Positions 27,183-36,031 of a stretch of DNA of 54,884 bases are shown here, in pieces (position 1 is the first letter of the stretch; the number at the start of each line of letters is the position of its first letter). The DNA comes from an uncultured Cyclobacteriaceae bacterium (GTDB lineage: Bacteria > Bacteroidota > Bacteroidia > Cytophagales > Cyclobacteriaceae): assembly GCA_947492745.1 (NCBI GenBank), contig CANLOE010000039.1:1-54884 (forward strand), in the 5' to 3' direction. Both the position numbers and the translations under genes were made by a program. Under the pieces are notes generated by a model, which had not been told where the DNA came from, ran no database searches, and saw only the letters and a list, made by a program, of their open reading frames with translations.

Positions 27183-27702
27183 TCGGATGGGTGCCTTCAG
27201 GCGATTACATACTCAATATAAAAATAAAAACCTTATCAGCAGTGGCCATGAGGGAAATCCCTATAGTATTGAATCGTTAGGGGTAGACTTGTCATCAGGA
27301 CCTCTAGAAAATAGCGTTATCTAAGTCAACAAACTACCTTGACCCAAATCAATTGTGTTTAAGCATGAATACTACATTATCCTCTACGCTTCTTTTAGCC
27401 TCTCACTGAAAGGTCATCGAAAGAATACCGCCTACCGATAGTGATGAACATCAGGGTTCGGATACATCTCCACACAAGGGGGCTTTGCTCCCTAAAATCA
27501 CCTCAGGTCCAGCACTTTTGCATAAAATAAGCCCATGCCCAATCTAATTGAGTCTGTATTTCCTCCACAATGAATCAGCCGACCAATGCAGCACTTGAGT
27601 TACCGGTTATGCAAAGTATATAGGGTAATAGGCAAACAAAAGATTGCTTGACTTTATCCAAGAAATTTCAATGTATCACCAGTATCATCAAGAAACGAGT
27701 GG
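27183..27702. other. Decayed region between ATPase stump and Xre genes
   Basis: No intact gene. One frame contains stretches that look once coding (VPSGDYILNIKIKTLSAVAM, later PPTDSDEHQGSDTSPHKGAL) separated by stops, but I cannot match them to a family. Confidence 0.45.
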
Positions 27703-27939
27703 TCAGTCCTGCGTCTCGTGCAGCTTCCGTATCTTCTTGACGATTTCTTCGGGCTTTACACCGAGACCGGAGGATAATTTGAAAATGGTGGAAATCGTTG
27801 GTTGTCGATGACCATTTTCAAGATAAGAAATAAATACTCTGTCCAGTTCGCTTTTTTCAGCTAAACTTTCCTGACTGAGAGATTTTTCGGTACGAAGCTC
27901 TCTGATAACGCTTCCAATTGCCTTCTTCAACATATCCAT
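27703..27939 (-). CDS. Xre-family helix-turn-helix regulator 1
   Basis: 78 residues made up almost wholly of one Cro/C1-type HTH: IGSVIRELRTEKSLSQESLAEKSELDRVFISYLENGHRQPTISTIFKLSSGLGVKPEEIV. Length fits a single-domain regulator, the kind found as antitoxin-like or restriction-modification controller proteins. It is a diverged duplicate of the next gene (168 bp away, same strand). Its target is unknown. Confidence 0.88.
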   Translation of the reverse strand: MDMLKKAIGSVIRELRTEKSLSQESLAEKSELDRVFISYLENGHRQPTISTIFKLSSGLGVKPEEIVKKIRKLHETQD

Positions 27940-28107
27940 TTATTGTTTCGCACAATGTAGGGGAAGCCTAAGGATAAAAACATAAACTATAGTTTACAAG
28001 TCGATATTTTTAATCGATTTTTTCGATTTTTTTCCCTTTCCGGCCTTTTTTTAGAATAAATAACGATTACTCATCTCTTATATCGTTCAAAAACAACCCT
28101 AAAGCAC

Positions 28108-28344
28108 CTAGACCTTATAGGATTTGTATTGTTGATCGACGCGTTCCATGATTTCAGCTGGGGGCACCCCCAAACCTTTGGCCAGCTTGAAAAGTGTAGT
28201 GATACTTGGCTGTCTTAATCCACGCTCCATGTATCCTATAAAATTCTTCTCGAGTTCAGCAAGCTCTGCCAACTTGGCCTGAGTGAGCTTTTTTTCCTTT
28301 CTCATTACTAACAAAACACTTGAAAAAACTTCCTTAACTTCCAT
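28108..28344 (-). CDS. Xre-family helix-turn-helix regulator 2
   Basis: 78 residues, one Cro/C1-type HTH (LLVMRKEKKLTQAKLAELAELEKNFIGYMERGLRQPSITTLFKLAKGLGVPPAEIM). It aligns end to end with the neighbour at 27703, including the G-RQP-I-T-FKL block and GLGV-P-EI, so the two come from a tandem duplication. No toxin or methylase gene stands next to them. Confidence 0.88.
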   Translation of the reverse strand: MEVKEVFSSVLLVMRKEKKLTQAKLAELAELEKNFIGYMERGLRQPSITTLFKLAKGLGVPPAEIMERVDQQYKSYKV

Positions 28345-28831
28345 GCAACGAAGGTATTCAGATCTATTTTTCGATAAAACACACTATAGTATGTATTATC
28401 GAACTTGGAGACCTCCCTCTTTGATTTTTTCTTGATTACTATAGACAACACTCTGATTAGCTATGGATTGAGTATTAATGGGTTGAAAATTATTTTTCAA
28501 CCCAGCCATGAGCTACGAGAATGTTTCCGGTCCAAATATGCATATATTCAAATTATTTGCAATATAACTCAAAAATATTACATATATAAATTTGCCCAAA
28601 ATTAGACATTAAGCTCATTTTAGGTGGTTTTAAAAAACAATTAGCGACACTTACGCATAAAAATGTATTGTTTTTTGAATTTTAAGCACTTATGTTGTAT
28701 ATTGTTATAAAATAAATGTGATGCATTTTTTTCATGCCGGTCCATTATGCTATTCTCCGCGCATTGGTATCACATACTTTTATAGATGTGGGGCAATCCC
28801 ATTTTTTCAGAACATAATACTGTAATCGCTC
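28345..28831. other. AT-rich intergenic region
   Basis: About 490 bp, strongly AT-rich between 28560 and 28740. It holds the promoters of the minus-strand Xre genes and of the plus-strand LamG gene, but no element is clear enough to call. An open frame at 28405-28605 has no support. Confidence 0.4.
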
Positions 28832-31800
28832 ATGACTTTTCTCTCCGATTCGAATTCAGATAGCTCGGTACTTCTCCGAACTATATTATTAGGTATTCAT
28901 ATCGTAGGTGCATCCCTTTGGAGCAACCCTACACAGGCCCAATCGCCGGGTGGCGTAGCAACGGACCTCTCCCTATGGCTTAAGGCCGATGCCGGAGCTT
29001 CTACCACTGTGGAAGGACTCGCAGTGGACCAATGGAACAACAGCACGGTGGGGGCAGCTCCTCTCGGCGCCAATGGTCTGGGCACTTATAGCTTCGATAA
29101 TTTCAATGCACTGGGCGGGCTGACGAGTAGCAGCAGTACCGAGGAAAGCGAAAAACCTACCTATCTACAGGAGAGCATCAACTTTAATCCCAGTATGTCA
29201 TTTGACGGGAACGATCATTTTAGGATTGTCGGCCTGCCCGCAGTAGCGGATATGTCCTTTTTTGTTGTATTCAAGACCAATACGAGCCTGAACAACCCCA
29301 ATTTTTTCAGCAATACTACTTTTATCGGATCGGATACCAATGGTTTCGAAACGGGCAGCACCGCTACGGACCAGTTTTCCTTTGGTATCGATAATGGTAA
29401 TCTGTACGGTATGTTCCTACAGGGAGAGTCCGGTGAGGACATCGGCGATGAAGTCGTGACGGATGGCCTGCCCTCCATAGCTACGGCCATTAGGATCAGT
29501 AATGATGGGGGCAATAATAACAGAAGCCTCTATGTCGATGGTCTTCTCGACATCAATGTCAGCAATACGGGTAGTGCGGGGGTCGACCTGGACGCCAGCT
29601 ATGTCGTCGATATCGGGCAGGAACCCACAGGGGGTGGCTGGTTTCGTGGGGAAATCGCCGAAATCATCACTTACAGTAATGACCTGAACACTACAGAACG
29701 CCAACAGGTAGAATCATACCTGGCCGCTAAGTACGGGATCACGCTCGACCAGAGCAGTGGCACAGATTATATAGCCTCTAACGGTAGTACAGAGATGTGG
29801 GACAAGGACGCTAGCGATGCCAATAGCTATAATGGCAACATCGCCATTATAGGTCGCGATGATGGCAGCGCACTCTCTCAGCTGAAATCCAGCTCCATAG
29901 CTACCGATGCCGCGGTGACCATCGCTAATGGCGGTAACTTTGACGCCCCCTCGCCCTTCGGTAACGACCTGTCTTTCTTGTCCATAGCTACTGATAACAC
30001 CGATGAAATCGACTATGAAGTATTGTTCGATGATGACTCCGGTTTTCTGATAAACCGCACATGGCAGGTACAGGAAACGGGGACCGTAGGCACGGTCACG
30101 ATAGGCCTGAACGGGGACTATGCGGGTACGGATACCCGCATGGTCGTCAGCAGCGATGCCGATTTTTCCTCTAGCGATCTCGTGATAACCATGACCGATA
30201 ATGGGGAAGGGTACCTCACCGCATCACTGGACCTGAGTGATGGCGACTATTTTTCCTTTGTCACCAAAGCTCCCGGTGGCGTGGCTACAGGATTGGCCGT
30301 ATGGCTCAAGGCCGATGAAGGGTCTTCGACCGCTACCGAAGGAGCACGTGTGGACCAGTGGGACAATGCCACTACGGGAACACCCAAAGGGAGTGAAGCG
30401 ACGGGTAGCTATGCCTTTACGGGTTTTGATGCCCTAGGAGGACAGACGGGGCCGACCAGCATTGTCGACACACAAAAACCCACTTACCTCAGCGAAGGCA
30501 TCAACTTCAACCCCGCTATGGGCTTCAGTGGAGGGGAACACTTCAGGATGGCAGGACTTCCGGCCACACTGGACATGACCCATTTTATTATCTTCCAGTC
30601 TTCCAACAGCACCGACCGCAACCCCTACTATCAAAATACGGCCATCTACGGTGGTGACATCAATTTCTCCTCGGGTACCGCTGCCGATGTGAATGCTTCG
30701 GAATTTTCCATAGGCCTGCGCGGTGGCAGCTTATTTGCTAAGGTGACCAATGGAGATTTCAGCTATGATAGAGGTAACTTAAGCTTCACGGACGAGGTAC
30801 CCGTACTTGCCTCCATCCTTAGAGATGCCAACGATGCGGGCAATAACAGCAGAAAATCCTTTCTGAACGGCCTACAGGATATAGCAGAAAGCGATACGGA
30901 GGGTGTCGACCTCTCACTGGAAAGCGCCTTGGTCATGGATATCGGCCAACATCCTACGGGAGGAGGGCAGTTTACGGGAAAAATTGCCGAGATCATCTCC
31001 TTTTCCAGCGCCCTGAACGATACCAACAGGCAGAAAGTAGAAAGTTACCTGGCTTTGAAGTACGGGCTTACCTTGGACAATACCGATACCAATGCCGGCA
31101 TTATCGAGGGGGATTATGTACTCTCCGATGGTAGTATAGTCTGGGAAGGTGCCCTCTCGGGAGCCAATGCAGGCTTTCATCATGATGTGGCCGGCGTTGT
31201 ACGCGATGACATTTCAGGCCTTTTACAGGTCAAGTCAAAAAGTGAGAACAGCGATGCCGTGATTACCATAGAGAGCCGACAGAGCATGTCCGATAGACAA
31301 GCTTTTGTCTGGGGCAATAACGATGGGGACCTCACTTCCCCAAACGATACGGATATTGTGTTTCCCGTAGAGGTACGTCTATCGCGGGCCTGGAAGGTGA
31401 GCGAACCCAGTGATGTCGGTGCCATTACCATCTCTTTTGACTTGACAAAAATACCCGGAGATAAACTAAATGGAAATCTACGACTACTCGTGGACAGTGA
31501 TGGCACTTTTTCCAGTGGGGCCAGCATGTACGCAGGGACCATTACGGACGATGTTTTCAGCGCCGACCTCACGGGCAGTGAAATCGCTGATGGTGATTTC
31601 TTCACCTTGGCCAGTATCAACGAGGGCAATACTCCACTGCCCGTTACCCTGACTCACTTCGAAGGAAAGATGATGGAAGGACAGGTAGCACTGACCTGGA
31701 CCACGGCCAGCGAACAACAGAACGAGTCCTTCACTCTGGAAAAATCATACGATGCCGTCCAGTGGAAAGCTTTCAAAACCTTGGACGGTGCGGGCAACAG

Positions 31801-32176
31801 TCATCAGATCATCCACTATCGCGCTTACGATACGCAACCCTACCGACCGTTTACCTATTATAGGCTGCGCCAGAAAGATGTGGACGGTAGCCTGAACTAC
31901 TCGCCCATTATCCGAGTAGATGTACAGAGTCCTGAGCGCTCGGTCATATATCCCAATCCTGCCAATGAAACATTGACCATAGCCATACCCCAAGGTCTTC
32001 ATGAGGTCAAGGTAAGCCTCAGGGATGTTTCCGGGGATGAATTGTTCTGCGATACCTTTACCGCTTCGGGAGGAGAGGTCCGTTTCAACAGTTCGGCATG
32101 GAAAGCGGGCATATACGTCATGACACTCCTCTATGAGCATGGCATAGAGCGACAGAAAATCGTCATAGAACATTAA
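28832..32176 (+). CDS. LamG-like repeat protein with T9SS sorting domain
   Basis: An 1114-residue secreted protein. The signal region ends near NPTQAQ (about 37). Two copies of the same module follow. Each starts with GGVAT-L-WLKAD (about 40 and 481), continues as a concanavalin/LamG jelly-roll (HFRIVGLPAVADMSFFVVFK in copy 1), and ends with VESYLA-KYG-TLD and a beta segment with IIGRDD or VVRDD of the kind annotated DUF8202. From about 935 a fibronectin-like domain (PLPVTLTHFEGKM) leads to a type A sorting domain (YPNPANETLTIAIP at about 1039) and a basic end. Likely a carbohydrate- or surface-binding protein exported by T9SS. It stands alone; binding target is unknown. Confidence 0.92.
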   Translation: MTFLSDSNSDSSVLLRTILLGIHIVGASLWSNPTQAQSPGGVATDLSLWLKADAGASTTVEGLAVDQWNNSTVGAAPLGANGLGTYSFDNFNALGGLTSSSSTEESEKPTYLQESINFNPSMSFDGNDHFRIVGLPAVADMSFFVVFKTNTSLNNPNFFSNTTFIGSDTNGFETGSTATDQFSFGIDNGNLYGMFLQGESGEDIGDEVVTDGLPSIATAIRISNDGGNNNRSLYVDGLLDINVSNTGSAGVDLDASYVVDIGQEPTGGGWFRGEIAEIITYSNDLNTTERQQVESYLAAKYGITLDQSSGTDYIASNGSTEMWDKDASDANSYNGNIAIIGRDDGSALSQLKSSSIATDAAVTIANGGNFDAPSPFGNDLSFLSIATDNTDEIDYEVLFDDDSGFLINRTWQVQETGTVGTVTIGLNGDYAGTDTRMVVSSDADFSSSDLVITMTDNGEGYLTASLDLSDGDYFSFVTKAPGGVATGLAVWLKADEGSSTATEGARVDQWDNATTGTPKGSEATGSYAFTGFDALGGQTGPTSIVDTQKPTYLSEGINFNPAMGFSGGEHFRMAGLPATLDMTHFIIFQSSNSTDRNPYYQNTAIYGGDINFSSGTAADVNASEFSIGLRGGSLFAKVTNGDFSYDRGNLSFTDEVPVLASILRDANDAGNNSRKSFLNGLQDIAESDTEGVDLSLESALVMDIGQHPTGGGQFTGKIAEIISFSSALNDTNRQKVESYLALKYGLTLDNTDTNAGIIEGDYVLSDGSIVWEGALSGANAGFHHDVAGVVRDDISGLLQVKSKSENSDAVITIESRQSMSDRQAFVWGNNDGDLTSPNDTDIVFPVEVRLSRAWKVSEPSDVGAITISFDLTKIPGDKLNGNLRLLVDSDGTFSSGASMYAGTITDDVFSADLTGSEIADGDFFTLASINEGNTPLPVTLTHFEGKMMEGQVALTWTTASEQQNESFTLEKSYDAVQWKAFKTLDGAGNSHQIIHYRAYDTQPYRPFTYYRLRQKDVDGSLNYSPIIRVDVQSPERSVIYPNPANETLTIAIPQGLHEVKVSLRDVSGDELFCDTFTASGGEVRFNSSAWKAGIYVMTLLYEHGIERQKIVIEH

Positions 32177-32344
32177 GCTCTAGAAGTTAGGAGCTACTGT
32201 GAAATCAATGTGGTACAGATAAAACCTACTGATAATTTCGACAACAAACTTTGGTCTTTGTCCTTATTGTTATCGCCCTGTACTTGGAGATATCACACTC
32301 GATATGTGTCTTGAGACGGTCTCTGAAATTCAGGTATACATTGA

Positions 32345-32510
32345 ACCCAAATTGATCGATAGAAATCGTGATGAGCGTATACATAGCAAAATACCGGCCA
32401 TTTGGATTCGTTCGGCATAGCACCGCTATGGTGAATGAAGACCGGTGGGCAAAGCTTCCGGTATGAAGCTATTTATGTGCGGAATAGGTTCTTTATTGAT
32501 CATTTTGGGT
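32345..32510 (+). repeat. Element B, copy 3, uninterrupted (166 bp)
   Basis: ACCCAAATTGATCGATAG...CATTTTGGGT flanked by TGA on both sides (32342-32344 and 32511-32513). It serves as an empty-site reference for the A insertion in copy 2. Confidence 0.9.
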
Positions 32511-32555
32511 TGAACCCGAGTCGAACACGATTGTTAACCATCGAAGAAATATTAA

Positions 32556-32722
32556 ACCCAGAATGTCCATTAGAAAATCTATTCCGGACTTAACTGACTT
32601 CAAATCAGTAAATGAATGCGTTTTTTGAATCAACCGTAGCGGTGCTACGCTGAATCCAAGAAAACGCACTGATTCATTGTCATTTAAGTCCTCATGACGA
32701 AGTTCCAACGAACATTTTGGGT
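32556..32722 (+). repeat. Element C, copy 1 (167 bp), cutting the last Rhs tip
   Basis: ACCCAGAATGTCCATTAG...CATTTTGGGT, flanks TAA and TAG. Central hairpin CGTAGC-GGT-GCTACG. It ends the minus-strand toxin tip after GGSKFKV. It also contains, uninterrupted, the GGACTTAACTGAC word that carries two A insertions in copy 2 (53599). Confidence 0.88.
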
Positions 32723-33060
32723 TAGATACTTTGAATTTACTTCCTCCATGACCTGCCCGGTCAACTGCCCACCATAAACCATCTGATTTACTTTTATAAA
32801 TAGTACCGAAAATTTTGTGGTTTTTAATTTTGGAAGCACCAGTTTTTGTCAAGGCCCTAAGTCCCCTGCTACCCTTATCACCTTCCCCTCTCCCCTTCCC
32901 TTCCTCCTTTCGTATACCATAGCCAGTGCCGGTACAGGTCGTTGAGCTCGTTCTTTTCCTGCCCGGTCAGCGTGCCCTGCGACTTCTTGTGCTGCAGCTC
33001 GTGGAAGCGCTGCTCCCTGCCGTCGTTCCATATCGAGTCGTCGTTGCCGCCCGCCTCATG
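32723..33060 (-). pseudogene. Displaced Rhs tip module 13: frameshifted linker and truncated toxin
   Basis: From 33060 the minus strand encodes the Rhs linker (HEAGGNDDSIWNDG..., then LWYTKGGREGERG) without the core before it. In the purine-rich junction the frame runs into TGA; one base away it continues GDKGSRGLRALTKTGASKIK, then IFGTIYKSKSDGLWWAVDRA and GHGGSKFKV, a tip type found at the C-terminus of many Rhs and other polymorphic toxins. It is then cut by element C. Two lesions make it a dead module. No immunity gene is recognisable to its left. Confidence 0.75.
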
Positions 33061-33161
33061 GCCCTTCCTATCATTAGGTACTGCTCAGCCTTCCAGCACA
33101 GCTGTAGCCCTTCAACAGTTTCACCCTCATTTACATTTTCCCTATCATATCCAGATAACGG

Positions 33162-33656
33162 TTATTGTACAATATTACAGAAGTATGACTCAACACCGTC
33201 ATAAAAAGAGGTTAGGTCTAATTCATATCTCCATGATTCATTTTTGTCGTAAAACGAAATTTCATGCACACCGTCGTTTTTACCTAAGTAAACTTCAATT
33301 ACGTCTGTTCCCCGTAGGCCGAACCTGACCCCATGACTCTGTCTATACTTGAACATTTCATCCAGGGCTTCTTCATTAATTTCTTCCTCTACACCATAGA
33401 ATGAGTGTATTTTTGCTGCAAGAGAACCATCAGCACTCATTTTTATAGGAAATTCATCGTACAGAATGTTTTCTTTACCGGTAATCAACCAATTCAAGAA
33501 CTCACGGGCATCCCACTGAAGCCTAAAAATTTCTTTTAGAACTTGTAGCCTATCGGAAACTACCGCTAATACAATCTCTGCCCAATAAATTTCAGGATCA
33601 TAAAGTTCATCATAGGGGTACTCTTTTTTGACAACCTTAAGTGTTAATTTTTCCAT
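33162..33656 (-). CDS. Putative immunity protein for module 12
   Basis: 164 residues, directly adjoining the preceding tip (stop at 33657, start at 33656). Acidic with many aromatic residues (MEKLTLKVVKKEYPYDELYD, IYWAEIVLAVVSDRL). No named family is recognised. Immunity function is inferred from position immediately behind a toxin tip, the arrangement repeated throughout this region, and from its AT-rich composition, which matches the tip and not the linker. Confidence 0.65.
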   Translation of the reverse strand: MEKLTLKVVKKEYPYDELYDPEIYWAEIVLAVVSDRLQVLKEIFRLQWDAREFLNWLITGKENILYDEFPIKMSADGSLAAKIHSFYGVEEEINEEALDEMFKYRQSHGVRFGLRGTDVIEVYLGKNDGVHEISFYDKNESWRYELDLTSFYDGVESYFCNIVQ

Positions 33657-34124
33657 CTACTTACCTTTAATCATCTTATTATATTGAGCACCGGTAATCG
33701 TTCCATTCTTCTTAAGCTCTTTTAGAACACTAGACGGTGCTTCCGTTCCTTTAATCGGATAACCATGCCAACCACCTACATTATCGGGTTGGAATTCATA
33801 TAGTTTCCCCTCGTGATAGCCATATCTTTGCTTTCCACCCTGAATCGAATTGTTCAACACTTTACTAGCGGTAGCATCATCCAAGTCCATTTCTGTTCCC
33901 TATCCACCTTTCTGATGTTTTTTGGTAGGAAAATAATTAAAGCTATCTTCGCCTTCGGCGGATTCCCTTCCTCCTTTCGTATACCATAGCCAGTGCTGGT
34001 ACAGGTCGTTGAGTTCGTTCTTTTCCTGCCCGGTCAGCGTGCCCTGCGACTTCTTGTGCTGCAGCTTGTGGAAGCGCTGCTCCCTGCCGTCGTTCCATAT
34101 CGAGTCGTCGTTGCCGCCCGCCTC
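33657..34124 (-). pseudogene. Displaced Rhs tip module 12 with a nonsense codon
   Basis: From 34124 the strand encodes the Rhs linker (EAGGNDDSIWNDG...LWYTKGGRES) and runs in frame through AEGEDSFNYFPTKKHQKGG to a TAG at 33900-33902. The same frame then continues GTEMDLDDATASKVLNN, YGYHEGKLYEFQPDNVGGWH and on to GAQYNKMIKGK. A single stop therefore separates linker and tip. The tip part (77 residues from the ATG at 33890) could still be made alone. There is no start codon before the linker. The tip pattern is common in Rhs toxins, but its activity is unknown to me. Confidence 0.75.
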
Positions 34125-34223
34125 ATTTTCAACCTATTATGGCTAATGTAGGTTTCCCAATCATACTCTGGTAAAAAGTGTAAGGCCTCATAGCACTTTC
34201 ATAGTTCATCCCTGCATGATCAA

Positions 34224-34511
34224 CTAGGCTTCCGAAGTCTTGATAATGTTTATAATAGCAAACTTCTTATTGATTATAGCAGAGGTACACCAAATGTTTT
34301 CCAAACCTCTAAGTAATCCCGGATTGTTCGATTCATCCGAAATGTCCTCCAATAAATCTTTTCTGCCATTTTCATCCACGCCCTCTATTACTGATATATC
34401 CAAATCCTTTGCCCACGAAATGAGAACTTCCTTTATAGTTTCTAACCCCGATCTGTCCTGACTGATGTAGGTGCCTCCATCATACTCCATTATGAATGTG
34501 TAAAACCCCAT
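34224..34511 (-). CDS. Putative immunity protein for module 11
   Basis: 95 residues from MGFYTFIMEYDGGTYISQ; the ATG at 34511 lies 1 bp after the toxin stop codon. A longer frame (to 34607) overlaps the toxin and lacks support. The opening (YTFIMEYDGGTYISQ), with a conserved Trp in SWAKDL, is of a kind that recurs beside polymorphic toxins. Function is inferred from position. Confidence 0.7.
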   Translation of the reverse strand: MGFYTFIMEYDGGTYISQDRSGLETIKEVLISWAKDLDISVIEGVDENGRKDLLEDISDESNNPGLLRGLENIWCTSAIINKKFAIINIIKTSEA

Positions 34512-34512
34512 A

Positions 34513-35067
34513 TTATTTCTTGTTTCCTTTTCCTTTCTGCCCATGATGTCCACCTGTCTCGTCTTTTTTCTTTTTCCAATGATTAGCTTGAGTTTTAGCT
34601 TTCTCAAATAACTTTTTAGTCTCCTTTGTCTTATTTGGCACCAATCTTAGAGAATCCACTTTGGCCTTCCACATTTCATAGTTCTCTGACGCGGACATCC
34701 TTCTTTTGATATTGGAGTGCTTTTCGTTCTTGCCACTCTTTTTTATATACCCGGGTACACCGTGAGGATATTTAGCGTCTTGAAGGTCTTTGAGTTCCCT
34801 ATTCTCATCGGGGGTCAGTTCCCTATGCTGTCTTTGCCCGGTGAGTTCGTCCAAGCGCGTTTCCTCTTCTGTTGACAATTGGTTGACGAAAGCAGAACCC
34901 TTTCCCGCCTCATGGCTCATGAACATGAAGGTAGCGAACAGCCCTGCTATGCGCAGCCCCATGGCGGTACCCTTGGTGGCCACCTGCTCCACTACCTTCT
35001 CGGCCACGGTCATCTTGATGACTTCCCATAAACCCGGAGTAAGGGACAGCCTTTCTATTGCGGACAA
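34513..35067 (-). CDS. Displaced Rhs neck plus toxin tip, module 11
   Basis: 184 residues if read from a TTG inside element D; an ATG at 35013 (MTVAEKVVEQVATKG) is the more natural start. The first part copies the neck of the intact Rhs gene (VIKMTVAEKVVEQ...FMFMSHEAG). It then uses a different linker (KGSAFVNQLSTEEETRLDE) from the other modules. The tip (about 110-184) is strongly basic and ends KKKKDETGGHHGQKGKGNKK. A basic His-rich end suggests a nucleic-acid target; this is inference. Element D sits upstream exactly where the Rhs core should join, so it is cut off from export parts. Confidence 0.7.
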   Translation of the reverse strand: MSAIERLSLTPGLWEVIKMTVAEKVVEQVATKGTAMGLRIAGLFATFMFMSHEAGKGSAFVNQLSTEEETRLDELTGQRQHRELTPDENRELKDLQDAKYPHGVPGYIKKSGKNEKHSNIKRRMSASENYEMWKAKVDSLRLVPNKTKETKKLFEKAKTQANHWKKKKDETGGHHGQKGKGNKK

Positions 35068-35199
35068 AAACTACTTCAAAATCAACGGTTCTGCGCTGCG
35101 CAGGCTCGTCACCTTAATGACCATTAGGACTCCTCACCTGAACCGCTGATTTTATCGTAATTATGCCCTCATAACGAAACCCTGTCCATCATTCCGGAT
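35032..35199 (-). repeat. Element D, copy at module 11
   Basis: On the plus strand ACCCGGAGTAAGGGACAG...CATTCCGGAT (last G to A), flanked by TAA at 35029-35031 and 35200-35202. Almost identical to the D at 38754 and at the same place relative to the Rhs neck, so the two were probably copied together with the surrounding DNA. Confidence 0.88.
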
Positions 35200-35271
35200 T
35201 AATAAAATTTTTCAATTTTTTCATACGCATGATAAGCAATATTTATTACCTACAGGACACCTGTAAAAAGG

Positions 35272-35547
35272 TTACAGAGAAGTTTTGAATTTAAAGCCAT
35301 CAATCTCTTTATCGGCATCTTCAAATAATGCTAAATATTTGCTTGCTTGCTCCCCTAGGCTCTCTTCGCTTTTCCTGTAATTTGACCATAAAATTGATAC
35401 CGGCAAATCGATTTCGCCTGTTATAAGATCCCATAAAGAATCTAAGTTTTCTCCGTAGTATTCAGGTAAATTCAACTTTTTCCTAAGGAGACCATGCAAC
35501 TCCTTGATATCGTTTAGTTCACCCCCTTTTATTTCTATTTCTTTCAT
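35272..35547 (-). CDS. Barstar-like ribonuclease inhibitor (immunity protein, module 10)
   Basis: 91 residues, close to barstar (90). The inhibitory helix and loop LPEYYGENLDSLWD is conserved: Tyr30, Asp36 and Asp40 match barstar Tyr29, Asp35 and Asp39, which plug the barnase active site. The C-terminal helix ALFEDADKE carries acidic residues in the region of barstar Glu76. It starts directly behind the stop codon of the barnase-like tip (35548). It should neutralise that RNase in the cytoplasm. Confidence 0.95.
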   Translation of the reverse strand: MKEIEIKGGELNDIKELHGLLRKKLNLPEYYGENLDSLWDLITGEIDLPVSILWSNYRKSEESLGEQASKYLALFEDADKEIDGFKFKTSL

Positions 35548-36000
35548 CTAAGGCGTTATTTCCGTAAATGTTCTATAATGGTCCGTAGTTTTATAAATCA
35601 ATCCATCATTGGAATAAAGTAATCTTTCTGGCCCTCTTCCTCCTCCCGAATAGTTAATATCTGCTTCAAACCAAGTTCTACCCTGAGCATCTGGTAATAA
35701 TCCTTCTCTATTTCTAAAGACATCTCCTCCGATACTTTTCCCTGGAGCTACTTCTTGTAAATTACCTTGTCGCGGATTCCAACCTAATTGACGAGCTTCT
35801 GCCTTTGTAATAAAGTTATCTGGCAACCCACCATTAATTTTCACATGAGCAGCAACATCGTCGAAACTTGTTTTTAGCCCCCTCTCCCCTTCCCTTCCTC
35901 CTTTCGTATACCATAGCCAGTGCCGGTACAGGTCGTTGAGCTCGTTCTTTTCCTGCCCGGTCAGCGTGCCCTGCGCTATGGACTTCACGTAGGTCGTCAA
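35548..36000 (-). CDS. Rhs linker fused to a barnase-like RNase tip (module 10)
   Basis: 150 residues, read from a TTG. Residues 1-42 are the Rhs linker (GTLTGQEKNELNDLYRHWLW, then YTKGGREGERG). From about 46 the protein is a barnase/guanyl-specific RNase (LPDNFITKAEARQLGWNPRQ, GKSIGGDVFRNREG, TWFEADINY). Lys66, Arg98, Glu112, Arg122, Arg126 and His141 line up with barnase Lys27, Arg59, Glu73, Arg83, Arg87 and His102, so the catalytic set is complete. The N-terminus MTTYVKSIAQ replaces the usual linker start and is shared with module 4 at 41109. No signal peptide or core precedes it, so it can be exported only after recombination onto the Rhs gene. Confidence 0.93.
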   Translation of the reverse strand: MTTYVKSIAQGTLTGQEKNELNDLYRHWLWYTKGGREGERGLKTSFDDVAAHVKINGGLPDNFITKAEARQLGWNPRQGNLQEVAPGKSIGGDVFRNREGLLPDAQGRTWFEADINYSGGGRGPERLLYSNDGLIYKTTDHYRTFTEITP

Positions 36001-36031
36001 TGAACAAGGGCCGCAGCTCTTATTTACTATT

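Noticed and set aside
27100-27324. 75-codon frame overlapping the ATPase stump
   Set aside because: Out of frame with the Walker A part; composition is not protein-like and no continuation is found.
28405-28605. 66-codon frame before the LamG gene
   Set aside because: Lies in very AT-rich intergenic DNA with no start signal or similarity.
32926-33204. Plus-strand and shifted frames over the Rhs linker copies
   Set aside because: The same shadow recurs over every linker copy (near 34000, 37600, 38520, 43180), showing it is a by-product of the conserved linker DNA.
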